Program-made: the position numbers and the translations under genes
From: Maricaulis salignorans
Lineage (GTDB): Bacteria; Pseudomonadota; Alphaproteobacteria; Caulobacterales; Maricaulaceae
DNA length: 64,000 bases
Assembly (NCBI RefSeq): GCF_900103475.1
Contig: NZ_FNHG01000010.1
Location: 1 to 64,000, forward strand
Direction: 5' to 3'
The notes under the pieces: generated by a model
The model's input: the letters and a program-made list of their open reading frames with translations, nothing else
The model's database searches: none
What the model was told of the DNA's origin: nothing
Part shown: piece by piece, positions 53,850 through 64,000 of the stretch
How positions within the stretch are numbered: position 1 is the stretch's first letter
Layout of the letters: each line of letters opens with the position of its first letter

Positions 53850-56800
53850 TCAAGAGTTTGCACCTGACAGGACACCGTCCAGCAATTCTGCGGGGATTTC
53901 CATCAGACGGGCCGCATCGGTCCACAACAGGGCGCAACGCACCGTCTTGCCGGGATGCAGGCTGCGCAGCAGGGCGCGGTAGGCGGCCATCTGGCCGAGA
54001 TAAACCCGCGCGACCCCATCGACATCAACCGGCGGCGGACGATTGGTCTTGTAGTCAACGATCAGGACTTCGTGATCCGTCACCACCAGCCGGTCGACCT
54101 GTCCGCGCACCTTTGTGCCCGGCGGCAATCCCGGTGCCGTGCCGGTCAGGGCAACTTCGGCGCGGCTGCCCGGACCGAACAGGGCGGCGAAATCGGGATG
54201 GTCGAGAATGCCCAGGGTTTCCTCGATGATGACGGACCGGGTCGCCGCGTCGAGATCCGGCTGGGCCGCGACAAAACGTGCCGCCGCCTCGCGCCGGCGG
54301 GCGGGGTCAAGATCGGGCAGGGTTTCGAGCAATTTGTGGATGACCTCACCGCGCCGGAAGCGCTGGCCACCCGGATCGAGCAGGGGCGAGACGACCGCCT
54401 CCGCCATCTCCTCATCGGCCAGCAAGCGCGAAGGCGCAATCGCGCGCAGGGCGCCCGCCTCGCTGGTAGCCGGTTCAATCGCCCAGGCGGGCAGCGTCAC
54501 TTTCGCCGCCGCGGCGCGATCATGTGTGCCCAGCGCGACCGGCGCAGCGCCCAGTCGCAGGCCCGCACCAATCCCCTCGACACGCGTCGAGAGCGGGGTC
54601 TCGAACTCGGCCCAGTCATCACCGGACCATTGCGCCGCCAATTGCGTGTACCAGCTGTCCTTGGCCACGCTGCCGGGGCCCCGGCCCTGACGCCAGCCGC
54701 AGACGATCAGACGGTCGCGCGCCCGCGTCAGCGCGACATAGAGCAGGCGGCCATGCTCGGCCTGGGCCCTGGCCGCATCGGTTTCGCGCATTTCGGCAAC
54801 GAGTGGCGGATCCTCGGCCTTGCGTTGCGACCAGATCAGACCGGCTACTGCATGACTGAAGATAGGTTCCCCTTTGCCCGTAGCAGGCGAACGCGTGGTA
54901 TCCGGCAGGATAATGACAGGCCGCTCAAGCCCCTTTGAGGCATGAACCGTCATCACCTGGACCTCGTCCCGGTCCGTACTCATCTCGCGCTTGAGCTGGG
55001 TCTCTTCGCCCTGCAGCGAGGCGACAAAACTCGCCATCGCCCCACCATGCTCACGCTCATGCTCGAGCGCACGCCCCAGGAAGACTTCTGCCGGATCACG
55101 CGCCTCCTCACCCAGCCGTGCCAGGACCCGCGCCCAGCGGCTCTCCCCGGTCGGGGTGCGGGCATTGAGGAAGCCGCAATAAACGTCGTAAAGCCCTTCA
55201 TTATCGGCCTTATTGCGCCATTCGGTCAGCGCCGCACGGGCTTCGGCGAAGCGCGGATCGGTCGAGGTGAAGAGCGCATTCCAGAGCGCGCCGCGATGGC
55301 TGTTGCGGCGGCTCTCGGCCAGATCAAACAGGGCCGCATCATCAATCGGCGGCGTCGTGCTGGAGACCGGGTCGAAGAAGGGCGATTTGAGCAATTCCGC
55401 CAGCGCCAGATCATCACCGGGCGTAATCGCCAAACGCCCCAGCGCCAGAAGATCTTTCACCACGGTCTGTTCGCGCAACACCATCCGGTCGGCACCGGCA
55501 ACAGGGACCTGGGCGAGTTTGAGCTGGCGGATCACTTCCTCGAAGAAACCGCCCGTGCGGCGCCAGACGAGGATGGCGATATCCTTGGGCTGGACCGGGC
55601 GCTGCTCGAAGCGTCCGCCGGTCTCTTCCCAGACCGCATCCCCACGATCAATCATCGCGCGGATTTCCGCAGCCAGGGTCTGCGCCAGTATATCCCGCGC
55701 CGTACCGCGCCCCGGCGTATCGACCGGATCGAAGATCGAACTTTCCTCGACCGTTTCCGGCTTGGGCACGGACGGCCAGAATTCGACACAGCCCGGCATC
55801 CCGGATCGGGCCGCCTTGTGATTATTGTAGAAGGCGAAGGGGCGCGCCGGATCGGTATTCTGGAATTTGGTTTCCGGCGCAGTGGCGGCAATCGGCGCAA
55901 AGGCCTGGTCGACAGCCTGCAGGATTTCCGGCGCCGAGCGGAAGCTGACATCGAGCGCCGGACGCGTGAATTTCAGCCCGGCCGCATCGGCCCGCTCGCC
56001 CAGCGCATCACCCTCGGCGATGAAGCGGGCCGGCTCGGCACCCTGGAAGGAATAAATCGACTGCTTCTCGTCACCGACCACGAACAGGGTGCGCGCGTCC
56101 TCATTCGCGCCCTTTCCGGCGAAGAATTCAGCGGTGAGCGATCCGATCATGTCCCATTGCCGCGGCGCGGTATCCTGGGCCTCATCGACCAGCGCGTGCG
56201 CCAGACGGCCATCAAGCTTGTAGCCGACCCAGCCGGAGAAGGGATTGGCCTCGCTCAGGAGATGACCCGACAGGACGATGAGATCATCAAAATCGAGCGC
56301 GCGCTGCCGCAGCATTTCCGCGTCATAGGCGTCGAGGAACAACGTCGCGACCCGAAGTGCCGCCGCGCTCGCCTCGGCGACCTGGGCTGTGCGGGCCTGG
56401 TCGCGTGCCAATACCATGCGCTCGGCTTCGGCGTCGAACAGGCCGGGCAGGCTGGGCGCGTCCTTTGCACAGGCCTTGGTGACCAGTGATTTGGCCCGAC
56501 TACCCTCACCATTGCTGATGAACCAGGCCGGCAAACAGGCGTCAAAGGCCAGGTCCGGCGTCGCGGCATTGAGCGCTGTATCGAGCGCAGCGGCGCGGGT
56601 CTGATCGGTCGAGCCGCCATAATGGCGCAGCGCGATCACCGCTTCGGCGAGATGGACATGCGGTGCGGCAGCCCAGGCCTCGGCCTTTATCGCGGCGGAT
56701 CGTGTCCCGATCGGCAGATCAAACAGTGCATACATCTGGCCGATCAGAGCGTCGGGATCGCCCGCCCCCTCCAGCGCATCGCGCAGTTTGTGGCGGTTGA

Positions 56801-57398
56801 AGCGCGTCCAGCGCAGGATATTGCCGAGCGCGTCGGGGCCGCCCGCCTGCAACAATGTGTCGACCGTATCGCGGTCCAACTCCTGCAGCGTGCGCCGCCG
56901 GGCCGTTTCGACCACTTTGGCCGCTTCACTGTCATCGAGCGTCTTGAAGCCTGGAGGCGCACCAGCCTCGAGCGGGAAGCGCCGCAGCAGGTTTTCGCAG
57001 AAAGCGTGAATGGTCTGGATTTTCAGCCCGCCGGGCGTTTCCAGCGCCATCGCGAACAGCTTGCGGGCCGAAGCGAGGAAAGGTGCATCGCGCCGTTCCT
57101 GGCCAAGTTTTTCCAGCTCATCGCCCAACTTGCCGTCCGGCATGACCGACCAGTGACCGAGCCGGTCAAACAGGCGTTCCTTCATCTCTGCGGCGGCGGC
57201 CTTGGTATAGGTCACGCACAGGATCTGGTCGGGCTGGGTGCCATTCAAAAGGATATTGATAACGCGATTGACCAGGACGCGGGTCTTACCGGAACCGGCA
57301 TTGGCCTCGACGAAGACACTCGCCGCCGGATCGGCAGCAAGGTCCTGCTCGGCGGTGGCCCCCTTGATGATATCTGGATCAAAACCCGGCTCGCTCAT
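53850..57398 (-). CDS. addA: AddA helicase-nuclease subunit
   Basis: The 1182-residue UvrD-type protein has Walker A NAGSGKTRVLVNRV near residue 33, DEAQDTAPRQW, TLFVVGDEKQSIYSFQGAEP, VMTVHASKGLERPVIILP and ALTRARDRLIVCGW. The C-terminal RecB-type nuclease has RGQVDRLVVTDHEVLIVDYKTN. With AddB it unwinds and trims double-strand breaks for RecA loading, replacing RecBCD. Its ATG overlaps the addB stop. Confidence 0.97.
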   Translation of the reverse strand: MSEPGFDPDIIKGATAEQDLAADPAASVFVEANAGSGKTRVLVNRVINILLNGTQPDQILCVTYTKAAAAEMKERLFDRLGHWSVMPDGKLGDELEKLGQERRDAPFLASARKLFAMALETPGGLKIQTIHAFCENLLRRFPLEAGAPPGFKTLDDSEAAKVVETARRRTLQELDRDTVDTLLQAGGPDALGNILRWTRFNRHKLRDALEGAGDPDALIGQMYALFDLPIGTRSAAIKAEAWAAAPHVHLAEAVIALRHYGGSTDQTRAAALDTALNAATPDLAFDACLPAWFISNGEGSRAKSLVTKACAKDAPSLPGLFDAEAERMVLARDQARTAQVAEASAAALRVATLFLDAYDAEMLRQRALDFDDLIVLSGHLLSEANPFSGWVGYKLDGRLAHALVDEAQDTAPRQWDMIGSLTAEFFAGKGANEDARTLFVVGDEKQSIYSFQGAEPARFIAEGDALGERADAAGLKFTRPALDVSFRSAPEILQAVDQAFAPIAATAPETKFQNTDPARPFAFYNNHKAARSGMPGCVEFWPSVPKPETVEESSIFDPVDTPGRGTARDILAQTLAAEIRAMIDRGDAVWEETGGRFEQRPVQPKDIAILVWRRTGGFFEEVIRQLKLAQVPVAGADRMVLREQTVVKDLLALGRLAITPGDDLALAELLKSPFFDPVSSTTPPIDDAALFDLAESRRNSHRGALWNALFTSTDPRFAEARAALTEWRNKADNEGLYDVYCGFLNARTPTGESRWARVLARLGEEARDPAEVFLGRALEHEREHGGAMASFVASLQGEETQLKREMSTDRDEVQVMTVHASKGLERPVIILPDTTRSPATGKGEPIFSHAVAGLIWSQRKAEDPPLVAEMRETDAARAQAEHGRLLYVALTRARDRLIVCGWRQGRGPGSVAKDSWYTQLAAQWSGDDWAEFETPLSTRVEGIGAGLRLGAAPVALGTHDRAAAAKVTLPAWAIEPATSEAGALRAIAPSRLLADEEMAEAVVSPLLDPGGQRFRRGEVIHKLLETLPDLDPARRREAAARFVAAQPDLDAATRSVIIEETLGILDHPDFAALFGPGSRAEVALTGTAPGLPPGTKVRGQVDRLVVTDHEVLIVDYKTNRPPPVDVDGVARVYLGQMAAYRALLRSLHPGKTVRCALLWTDAARLMEIPAELLDGVLSGANS

Positions 57399-60300
57399 GT
57401 CTCGCCACCCTCATCGCCGCCACCGGGTGCACTGGCCCATTCGCCGCGCCGGGCGAGATGATCGTAATCACCATAATCATTGACGTATTGCGCGCGGGGT
57501 TGGGAAAGATAGGGCTCCGTTTCGCGATCGAAGCGATCGATCCACTCGCGCAGATCCTCCAGCGCCTTCGCGGCCATCTCATCGGCCGGGGGAGTGACCG
57601 GCTTTTTCTGAGGCATTGAGTGAATTTGCGCCTCCTCGCCACCCTCGGCGTTGCCCGGTAGGCGAACATAATAAAGCCCGGCCGGCTCCCCGTTGAGGCC
57701 TTCGAACACGCCCGGCACACGGGCCATCGCGGCCGTCAGCGGCAATTGCGGATCAAAACCGGCGGCGACGACTTTCGGCTTGGCTGCGGTGCCGGTCTTG
57801 TAGTCGATAACATCCAGGCGGCCATCGGCACGTCGGTCGAAGCGGTCCGAACGGCCGCTCAAGACCCAATCTCCACCGGCCTGGTTCAGGACCAGGCTCC
57901 CCCGGACCTCCAACTTGGCAATTGTGATGCCTTCAGCGCGGCGGACGCGCTCCCAGGCGATCAGCCAGCGGGCGGCGCGGGCAAAGCGGGGCAGTTCGAC
58001 CACCAGTTCCTCGGGGGCAAAGCCGGCCTTGACCAGATGCCGCCGCGAAACCTCGACCAGTTGTGCTTCGGCATCCTCAGGCAGCACCTCCAGCCAGTCT
58101 GCAAACGCTTCTTCCAGCGCGTCGTGTAGAGCCGTACCGCGCTCGCGCGCGCCAATCGGCATATCGGCCGGGTCGAGCCGGTTAATGCCGAGAATGCGGC
58201 GGGCATAGATGGAATAGGGGTCGCGGACCCAGGTGCGGATCTCGGTAATCGACAGGCCTCGCGGCCGGGCGCTGACGCGCGGACGCGGCTCTGGCTTGGG
58301 TGCCGGTTTCGGACCGAGGCCGGGCGCGTTGAGGTCACGGGCAATGGCGGCATAGGGCTCGGCGGGCTCCAGCGCCTCGCCGGCCGCATCGCGCCCCATT
58401 GCGCCCTCGACCAGCGTCTTGAGACGCCAAACCCAGCGCGAGGCTACCGTCGGCGCGCCATCGGCCTTGGTGGCCCGGGTCAGAAAGACTTCGGCGCCGC
58501 AAGCGAGCTGGGCGAAATCATGTGCGGCCAGACCATGCCGGCGCTCCGGCGCACCCAGTTCGAGCACCTTGCGCATGCCCGCAGAGAGCCAGGGATCCAC
58601 CCCCAGCCCCGCCGGCCAGACACCCTCATTCAGGCCCGCCAGCACAATCCGGTCGGCCCCGATCAGGCGCGCCTCGAGCGGACCGAGCACCTGCAAGCGT
58701 GGATGCACGCCCAGGCGCGGCGGGACCCGGCGCGCCCGCACCAGCTCGCGAAACGCCCCGGCATATTCAAACAGGCGCATCGGCGGCAGGCTCTCGGTCT
58801 CACCGAGCAATTCACGCAGCACACCGGCGGCCGCATCGCCGCCCTCACCCGCCCAGAGGCGAACCGCCCCCTCACGCTCGGCGCTCGAGGCCAGCGCTTC
58901 GGCGGCGCGGGCATGGCGTTCGGCCCAGACGGCGGCAGGGAGTTGCTCATCCGGCTCGAGCGGCGCCATGGCGGCCTGCATCTGCGTCAGTATGGCTTCA
59001 ATCGCCGCGCGATCATCATCGAACAGATCGACATATTTGCCATCGAGGCGCGCGCGGACCGCTGCCAGGTCGCGCCCCGGCCGGACGCCGCGCAAGGCTT
59101 CAGCCTCGAACTTGCCGAGCACACCATGCACCAGCCCGCGCTCCAGCCCGGCGGCAAACAGCGGCGAACCCCATAGCGCCGACAGGGCCACGACACTGCC
59201 CGGGTCCTCCGCAACATCGAGGAGGCGCAAGAGGAAGGCACCGGCATGGGTCTCCGACAGTGCCGCACCACCAGAATCATCAAGCCGGACACCAAACCGG
59301 TCCATCTCGGCTGCGACACGCCGTGCCAGGCCGCGATCCGGCGTCACCAGGATGGCCGTCTTGCCGGGCGTATCGAGGGTCTCGCGCAGCAGGAGTGCGC
59401 AGATGCGCGCTTCGGCGAGCAGGTCGGGGGCCTCGACCAGGGAGAGCCCATCAAGGCCGCGTGCGAAATAGTCTTCGCCATATTGCTGTTTGAGCTGTTC
59501 GACGCGATCAAGCCAGTCATCGGTCGCCTTGGCCGGCCGCAGGGATTCGGCGATGACGCGGCGACGGGCCCGCGCCGGGGCGTCCTCGGCCGAGCCTGGC
59601 CATTGGCGGACCTGTTTGCGGTGGATCCCGAAATCACTGACGAAAGCCTTCATCGCCCATTGCGGGTGAGAGTCGTCAATATGCTCCCAGGCCTTGTCAT
59701 CGGCATCCCAGTCGAAGCCCGGCAGAACCACGGCGCCTTGCGGCAGTTGCGCGACACACCGCATTACGTCGCGCGCGGCCGGGATTGAACCGGTCGAGCC
59801 AACAACCAGAACCGGATGCGATGGCGGCTGTCGGTCCCAGCGCTCGACCAGGGCCCCCAGGACGATCGAGCGCCGCGCGGCACTATCGACCAGCCCCAGC
59901 TCCTTCAGCCGCATTGGCCAGATCGTGCCAACAATATTGAGGAATTCGACAGCCTCGCGGCGGTCGGCCGGCAAATGTTCCTTCAGCGCTTCGTCGAGGA
60001 CGGAAAGATCTGTCACATCCTCGGTCGCCAGATCGTCAAGCAGCGCACCAAGCGGTTCGGCCAGGGCGAGAGCACCGCCAATCCCGATCTCGCGCCCCAA
60101 TGCGGCCTCCTTGGCCAGGATCAGGCGTGCCAGCTCGAAGCGGCGGCGCGAAGCGGACACGGCTGGCGGCGCAATACCGGCCAGTTCGCCCGGTTCAAAC
60201 GGCGGATCATCGACATCGATATCGCCGAGCGGACGGATCATCGGCAACAGGGCAACGCCAGTGCCGGCCTCTTCGGCAAAGGCGTCGCCAAGGGCCTTGG

Positions 60301-60466
60301 CGGCGCGCCGGGTCGGGGTCAGGATCAGGACACGGGTCAGCGCGTCAGGATGGGTCTCGACATTGAATTCAAGCCGCAGGCGTCGGGCGATGGATCGCAG
60401 GAAGTCGGCCTGGGGTGGCAGGGTGAAAAGGCGCGGGGCCGGCGTATCGAACAGGCTCTCGCTCAC
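57395..60466 (-). CDS. addB: AddB helicase-nuclease subunit
   Basis: This 1023-residue protein starts at GTG overlapping the murU stop (GTGA). It begins VSESLFDTPAPRLFTLPPQ and contains LTPTRRAAKALGDAF and the C-terminal RecB nuclease block SGRSDRFDRRADGRLDVIDYKTG. The cysteines that hold the iron-sulfur cluster in Bacillus AddB are absent from the C-terminal end. This is the alphaproteobacterial AddB type. Confidence 0.95.
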   Translation of the reverse strand: MSESLFDTPAPRLFTLPPQADFLRSIARRLRLEFNVETHPDALTRVLILTPTRRAAKALGDAFAEEAGTGVALLPMIRPLGDIDVDDPPFEPGELAGIAPPAVSASRRRFELARLILAKEAALGREIGIGGALALAEPLGALLDDLATEDVTDLSVLDEALKEHLPADRREAVEFLNIVGTIWPMRLKELGLVDSAARRSIVLGALVERWDRQPPSHPVLVVGSTGSIPAARDVMRCVAQLPQGAVVLPGFDWDADDKAWEHIDDSHPQWAMKAFVSDFGIHRKQVRQWPGSAEDAPARARRRVIAESLRPAKATDDWLDRVEQLKQQYGEDYFARGLDGLSLVEAPDLLAEARICALLLRETLDTPGKTAILVTPDRGLARRVAAEMDRFGVRLDDSGGAALSETHAGAFLLRLLDVAEDPGSVVALSALWGSPLFAAGLERGLVHGVLGKFEAEALRGVRPGRDLAAVRARLDGKYVDLFDDDRAAIEAILTQMQAAMAPLEPDEQLPAAVWAERHARAAEALASSAEREGAVRLWAGEGGDAAAGVLRELLGETESLPPMRLFEYAGAFRELVRARRVPPRLGVHPRLQVLGPLEARLIGADRIVLAGLNEGVWPAGLGVDPWLSAGMRKVLELGAPERRHGLAAHDFAQLACGAEVFLTRATKADGAPTVASRWVWRLKTLVEGAMGRDAAGEALEPAEPYAAIARDLNAPGLGPKPAPKPEPRPRVSARPRGLSITEIRTWVRDPYSIYARRILGINRLDPADMPIGARERGTALHDALEEAFADWLEVLPEDAEAQLVEVSRRHLVKAGFAPEELVVELPRFARAARWLIAWERVRRAEGITIAKLEVRGSLVLNQAGGDWVLSGRSDRFDRRADGRLDVIDYKTGTAAKPKVVAAGFDPQLPLTAAMARVPGVFEGLNGEPAGLYYVRLPGNAEGGEEAQIHSMPQKKPVTPPADEMAAKALEDLREWIDRFDRETEPYLSQPRAQYVNDYGDYDHLARRGEWASAPGGGDEGGET

Positions 60467-61176
60467 CTCGCCAGACGCGCCTCGGCCGCAGCGACCGCTT
60501 GCGGATCCCCGACATGCATCCAGAAACTCTGCATAGACAGACCGAAGACGCGGCCCCGGGGCACCAGATCGCGCCAGACGTCAGTCATCGAGAAGCGGGT
60601 CTCGCTCCGGCCCGTCATGATGGAAGGCTTCATGATCTGGACGCCGGCATAGGCGAAGGGCGCGCTCGCCGCCTCGCCGCGCCAGGCAACGCGGCCATCA
60701 TCCCCGAGGAAAAAATCACCCGCTCCGTCAAAACCAAGCGTAGCCTGCATCGGGGCGAGCAGCAGCAGGACATCCATCCGCCCGGCATCCCACGCGGCCC
60801 GCATTCGATCGAGCTCGGCTTCAGGGCCATCAACCCAGATCGCGTCGATATTGGAGATGAAGACCGGGTCCTCACCAAGCAGGGGCAGCGCCTTGACGAC
60901 ACCGCCGCCCGTCTCCAGCACGCAATCGCGCTCATCGGAAATCATCAGCTTTTCTGCGCGCTGATGGGCCTGGATATGGGCCTCCATCGCGTCAGCGAAG
61001 TGATGCACATTGATGATGGTCCGCTGCACGCCCGCCGCCTCGAACCGGTCGAGCGCCCAGTCGAGCAGAACCTGGCCGCCAACCTCGACCAGCGCCTTGG
61101 GCCGGTCATTGGTGAGTGGTCGCATCCTCGTTCCCAAACCGGCAGCCAGCGCCATACCCGTCGCGATCCGGGTCAT
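60463..61176 (-). CDS. murU: MurU-like nucleotidyltransferase
   Basis: The 237-residue protein has the nucleotidyltransferase signature MALAAGLGTRMRPLTNDRPKALVEVGG (8-34), the Asp-containing FISNIDAIW and a later GRVAWRGEA. Together with the adjacent AmgK-like kinase it probably makes UDP-MurNAc from recycled MurNAc-1-phosphate. It overlaps the kinase gene by ATGA and addB by GTGA. Substrate specificity is inferred from this pairing. Confidence 0.85.
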   Translation of the reverse strand: MTRIATGMALAAGLGTRMRPLTNDRPKALVEVGGQVLLDWALDRFEAAGVQRTIINVHHFADAMEAHIQAHQRAEKLMISDERDCVLETGGGVVKALPLLGEDPVFISNIDAIWVDGPEAELDRMRAAWDAGRMDVLLLLAPMQATLGFDGAGDFFLGDDGRVAWRGEAASAPFAYAGVQIMKPSIMTGRSETRFSMTDVWRDLVPRGRVFGLSMQSFWMHVGDPQAVAAAEARLAR

Positions 61177-62259
61177 TTGTGCGCTTCCGCGAAAACGGAG
61201 GGCGCATGCGTCTTGGTCCACATCAGCAAGGGCATCAGCGCCGGATGCTGAAGGTTGGAAACATAATGGCGTGCGACCCGCGGCAGCATGTCGAGATATC
61301 GCTGCTTGCCATCACGCAGGGCCAGCCGGACAAAGATCCCGAGAATTTTCGCATTGCGCTGGGCGCCGAGCACCGCATAGGCGGCGTCAAAGCCCGCCGC
61401 ATCCTCAATCCCGGCCTTCTCGACAAAGCGGGCCTTGAGCGGGATTGCCAGATTATGGTCGACGCTGCGGCGCGCATCTTCGATCAGCGAAACGAGATCA
61501 TAGGCCGGGTGGCCGATTACCGCGTCCTGGAAATCCAGCAGGCCGACGCGGGCATGGCCTTCGCGTTCGGGGAGATGGATCAGATTCTCGGCATGGAAGT
61601 CGCGCAACACCAGGCCCGGAGCACAATTCTCGAGGCGCCGGAATGAGCGCTCCCAGATCTCGGTCCAGTCGGCCCGCGCCTCTTCGCCGATCGTCATACC
61701 GGCATGGCGCGCAGCGAACCAGTCGAGGAAGAGATCGGCCTCCGCCGCCAGAGCGACGGCATCATAGGGCAGAAGTGGCCAGTCGCGGCCGTCCAGGGTG
61801 ACCCGGTCGGCGAAGGATGAGCGGTAGATCGCGGCCAGCGCGTCGACCGCTTCGGAATACAAACGCCCCTCATGCATCTGCCCCGGCAAGAGACGAGCAT
61901 AGAGCGCGTCGCCAAGGTCCTCGAGCAGGAGAAAGCCCTGGTCGGGATCGCTGGCCAGAATGCGTGGGGCGGAAAATCCGCGTTCGACCAGGGCGCTGGC
62001 CAGCCCGGCGAAAGCGGCCGGATTGGAACCGGCCAGTCGGGCCTGGGCGTTATAGCCGAGGGCTGCGCGTTGTTCCGGTGTCGCGTCTTGCGGGCAGGTC
62101 GGCGCTTCCGCGCGTGCCGGTGCGTCCATCAACATTGCCGGCTCACCCTGCCTCGACAGACGAAAATACTGACGGGTTGAGGCATCGCCGGGCAGTGGCG
62201 CGATCTCGGCTCCGGCCCATCCGGCCCGGTCAAGAAAGGCTGCGCGCGCAGTGGCGCGG

Positions 62260-62273
<14 letters not shown>
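61173..62273 (-). CDS. amgK: AmgK-like sugar kinase
   Basis: The protein has 366 residues if started at TTG 62273, seven bases after GGGAG; a TTG at 62294 is also possible. The aminoglycoside-phosphotransferase fold is shown by LPGDASTRQYFRL, the catalytic LRDFHAENLIHL and LLDFQDAVIGHPAYDLVSL. AmgK phosphorylates MurNAc/GlcNAc at the anomeric carbon for cell-wall recycling. It overlaps the end of tsaE by 14 bases and precedes murU. Confidence 0.88.
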
Positions 62274-63152
<879 letters not shown>

Positions 63153-63177
63153 CCGTCTGGCCCTACCGGGCCACGCG

Positions 63178-64000
63178 CTAGCTCTGCGAGCTCACCCGTT
63201 CATCCTCATTCACGACACCCGTGAGGTCGAGCTCCTTGGGCGTTGCCATACTGCGTGCCTCGGCGGGCAGATGGCAGGCGACCAGCGTGCCCTTGCCGGG
63301 CTCTGATTTCAGCTCGACCCAGCCGCCATGCAGCAGGGCGATATCCTTCACCAGCGCCAGACCCAGACCGGCACCGCCACGCTCACCGCGGGCAAAGCGA
63401 TCAAACACGGTGGCCTGCTTGTCCGGTGCGATCCCCTCGCCATTATCATTGACCCACATGGTGAGCTGGTCGCTTTCACGGCGGGCACCAATCGTAATGC
63501 CGCCGCCGGGCTGCACATGGCGCAGGGCGTTGGACAGGAGATTCATCGCGACCTGTTTGAGGCGATTGCGGTCAGCCCGCAGCAAGCCGATATCGCCCTC
63601 GATGCGGACATCCAGCTTGACCGAATTATGGTCGGCGCGGGCTGCAACCAGTTCAGCCGCCTCGCGGACAACGTCCTCAAGATTGACATCACCAAGATCA
63701 AGTTCGAGCTGGCCGGCATCGATCGCGGCCACATCGAGAATGTCATCGATCAGCTTGGCCAGGTGGGACGACGCCGACTGGATCGCGGCCATCGGCTCTT
63801 TCTGACGGTCGGTCAGCTCTCCGGCAAAGCCCTGGGCGAGCAGATCGGCATAGCCGCCGATCGTCGTCAGCGGCGTGCGCAATTGATAGCTCACATGCTC
63901 GACGAATTCGGTCTTGATGCGCTCGGATGTTTCCAGCGCCTCGGCGCGCTCGCGCAGCGCCTCTTCGATGCGACGGCTATCGGTAACGTCATCCCAGCAG
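63178..64000 (-). CDS. divL: DivL-like atypical histidine kinase, C-terminal part
   Basis: The 5' end is beyond the window. The visible ~273 residues begin with the tail of a PAS domain (WDDVTDSRRIEEALRERAEAL), then the dimerisation helix with FVEHVSYQLRTPLTTIGGY. The usual His of the H-box (S-H-E-L) is Tyr here (codon 63888-63886). The ATPase domain keeps the N box NLLSNALRHV, the G1 box DNGEGIAPD and the G2 box GGAGLGLALV. DivL of Caulobacter has this same Tyr and controls CckA in the cell cycle. Gene order next to tsaE-addA agrees. Confidence 0.8.
   Translation of the reverse strand, partial: CWDDVTDSRRIEEALRERAEALETSERIKTEFVEHVSYQLRTPLTTIGGYADLLAQGFAGELTDRQKEPMAAIQSASSHLAKLIDDILDVAAIDAGQLELDLGDVNLEDVVREAAELVAARADHNSVKLDVRIEGDIGLLRADRNRLKQVAMNLLSNALRHVQPGGGITIGARRESDQLTMWVNDNGEGIAPDKQATVFDRFARGERGGAGLGLALVKDIALLHGGWVELKSEPGKGTLVACHLPAEARSMATPKELDLTGVVNEDERVSSQS

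Noticed and set aside
54942-56489. Plus-strand frame opposite addA
   Set aside because: The minus strand carries all UvrD motifs. The plus-strand translation is Arg/His-rich and low in hydrophobic core patterns.

Overview
The window reads as chromosomal DNA of a high-GC alphaproteobacterium, most likely of the Maricaulis/Caulobacter side of the class. The reasons are the gene families and their order. An addAB helicase-nuclease pair lies with tsaE, an AmgK/MurU-type pair and a DivL-like kinase. There are also an NrnC-type exonuclease, an EipA (DUF1134) protein, a FYDLN-acid (TIGR02300) protein and the alphaproteobacterial order trpF-trpB-trpA-accD-folC-trxA-addA. Assignment to a genus is inference.

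Layout. 1-362: end of an IS5-family element. 370-3906: a TPR protein, an acetyltransferase and a GT4/GT9 glycosyltransferase pair. 4060-13349: translation genes infC, rpmI, rplT, pheS and pheT, interleaved with two secreted beta-rich repeat proteins, a MerC-like protein and two unassigned or poorly characterised genes. 13535-23565: envelope and stress functions, namely a peptidoglycan-binding Sel1 protein, a lipoprotein, a CDF metal exporter with a divergent MerR regulator, an unknown membrane protein, EipA, an M3 peptidase and an NDUFA9-like reductase.

23743-32790: a tRNA-Leu(CAG) gene carrying a roughly 9.0 kb integrative element. It holds a P4-type integrase, an unknown protein, an AlpA-like regulator, an HTH/Cys-rich protein, a second tyrosine recombinase, an HNH remnant and a type III-like modification/restriction pair. 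Imperfect att repeats and paired TTGTTGG motifs mark both ends. This is the main accessory region.

32970-41918: a DUF411 lipoprotein, an acetyltransferase and an SGNH-like membrane protein. Then comes the conserved run nrnC, lptC, lptA, lptB, rpoN, hpf and ptsN, joining LPS export, sigma-54 and nitrogen-PTS functions. 42149-47179: tRNA-Ala(GGC) with flanking repeats, a FYDLN-acid protein, aroA, cmk, rpsA and ihfB. 47290-53373: trpF, trpB, trpA, accD and folC, with a secreted protein and a brnT/brnA toxin-antitoxin pair inserted between trpB and trpA. 53441-62727 (minus strand): trxA, then the tightly overlapping operon tsaE, amgK, murU, addB, addA. The window ends with a 2Fe-2S ferredoxin and the 3' part of a DivL-like kinase whose phosphoacceptor histidine is tyrosine.

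Most of the window is ordinary core genome. The unusual features are the tRNA-Leu island and its end structure, the toxin-antitoxin insertion in the trp cluster, a probable ATA start for infC, the 1-copy/4-copy secreted repeat pair, the loss of the AccD zinc ribbon and the DivL tyrosine.
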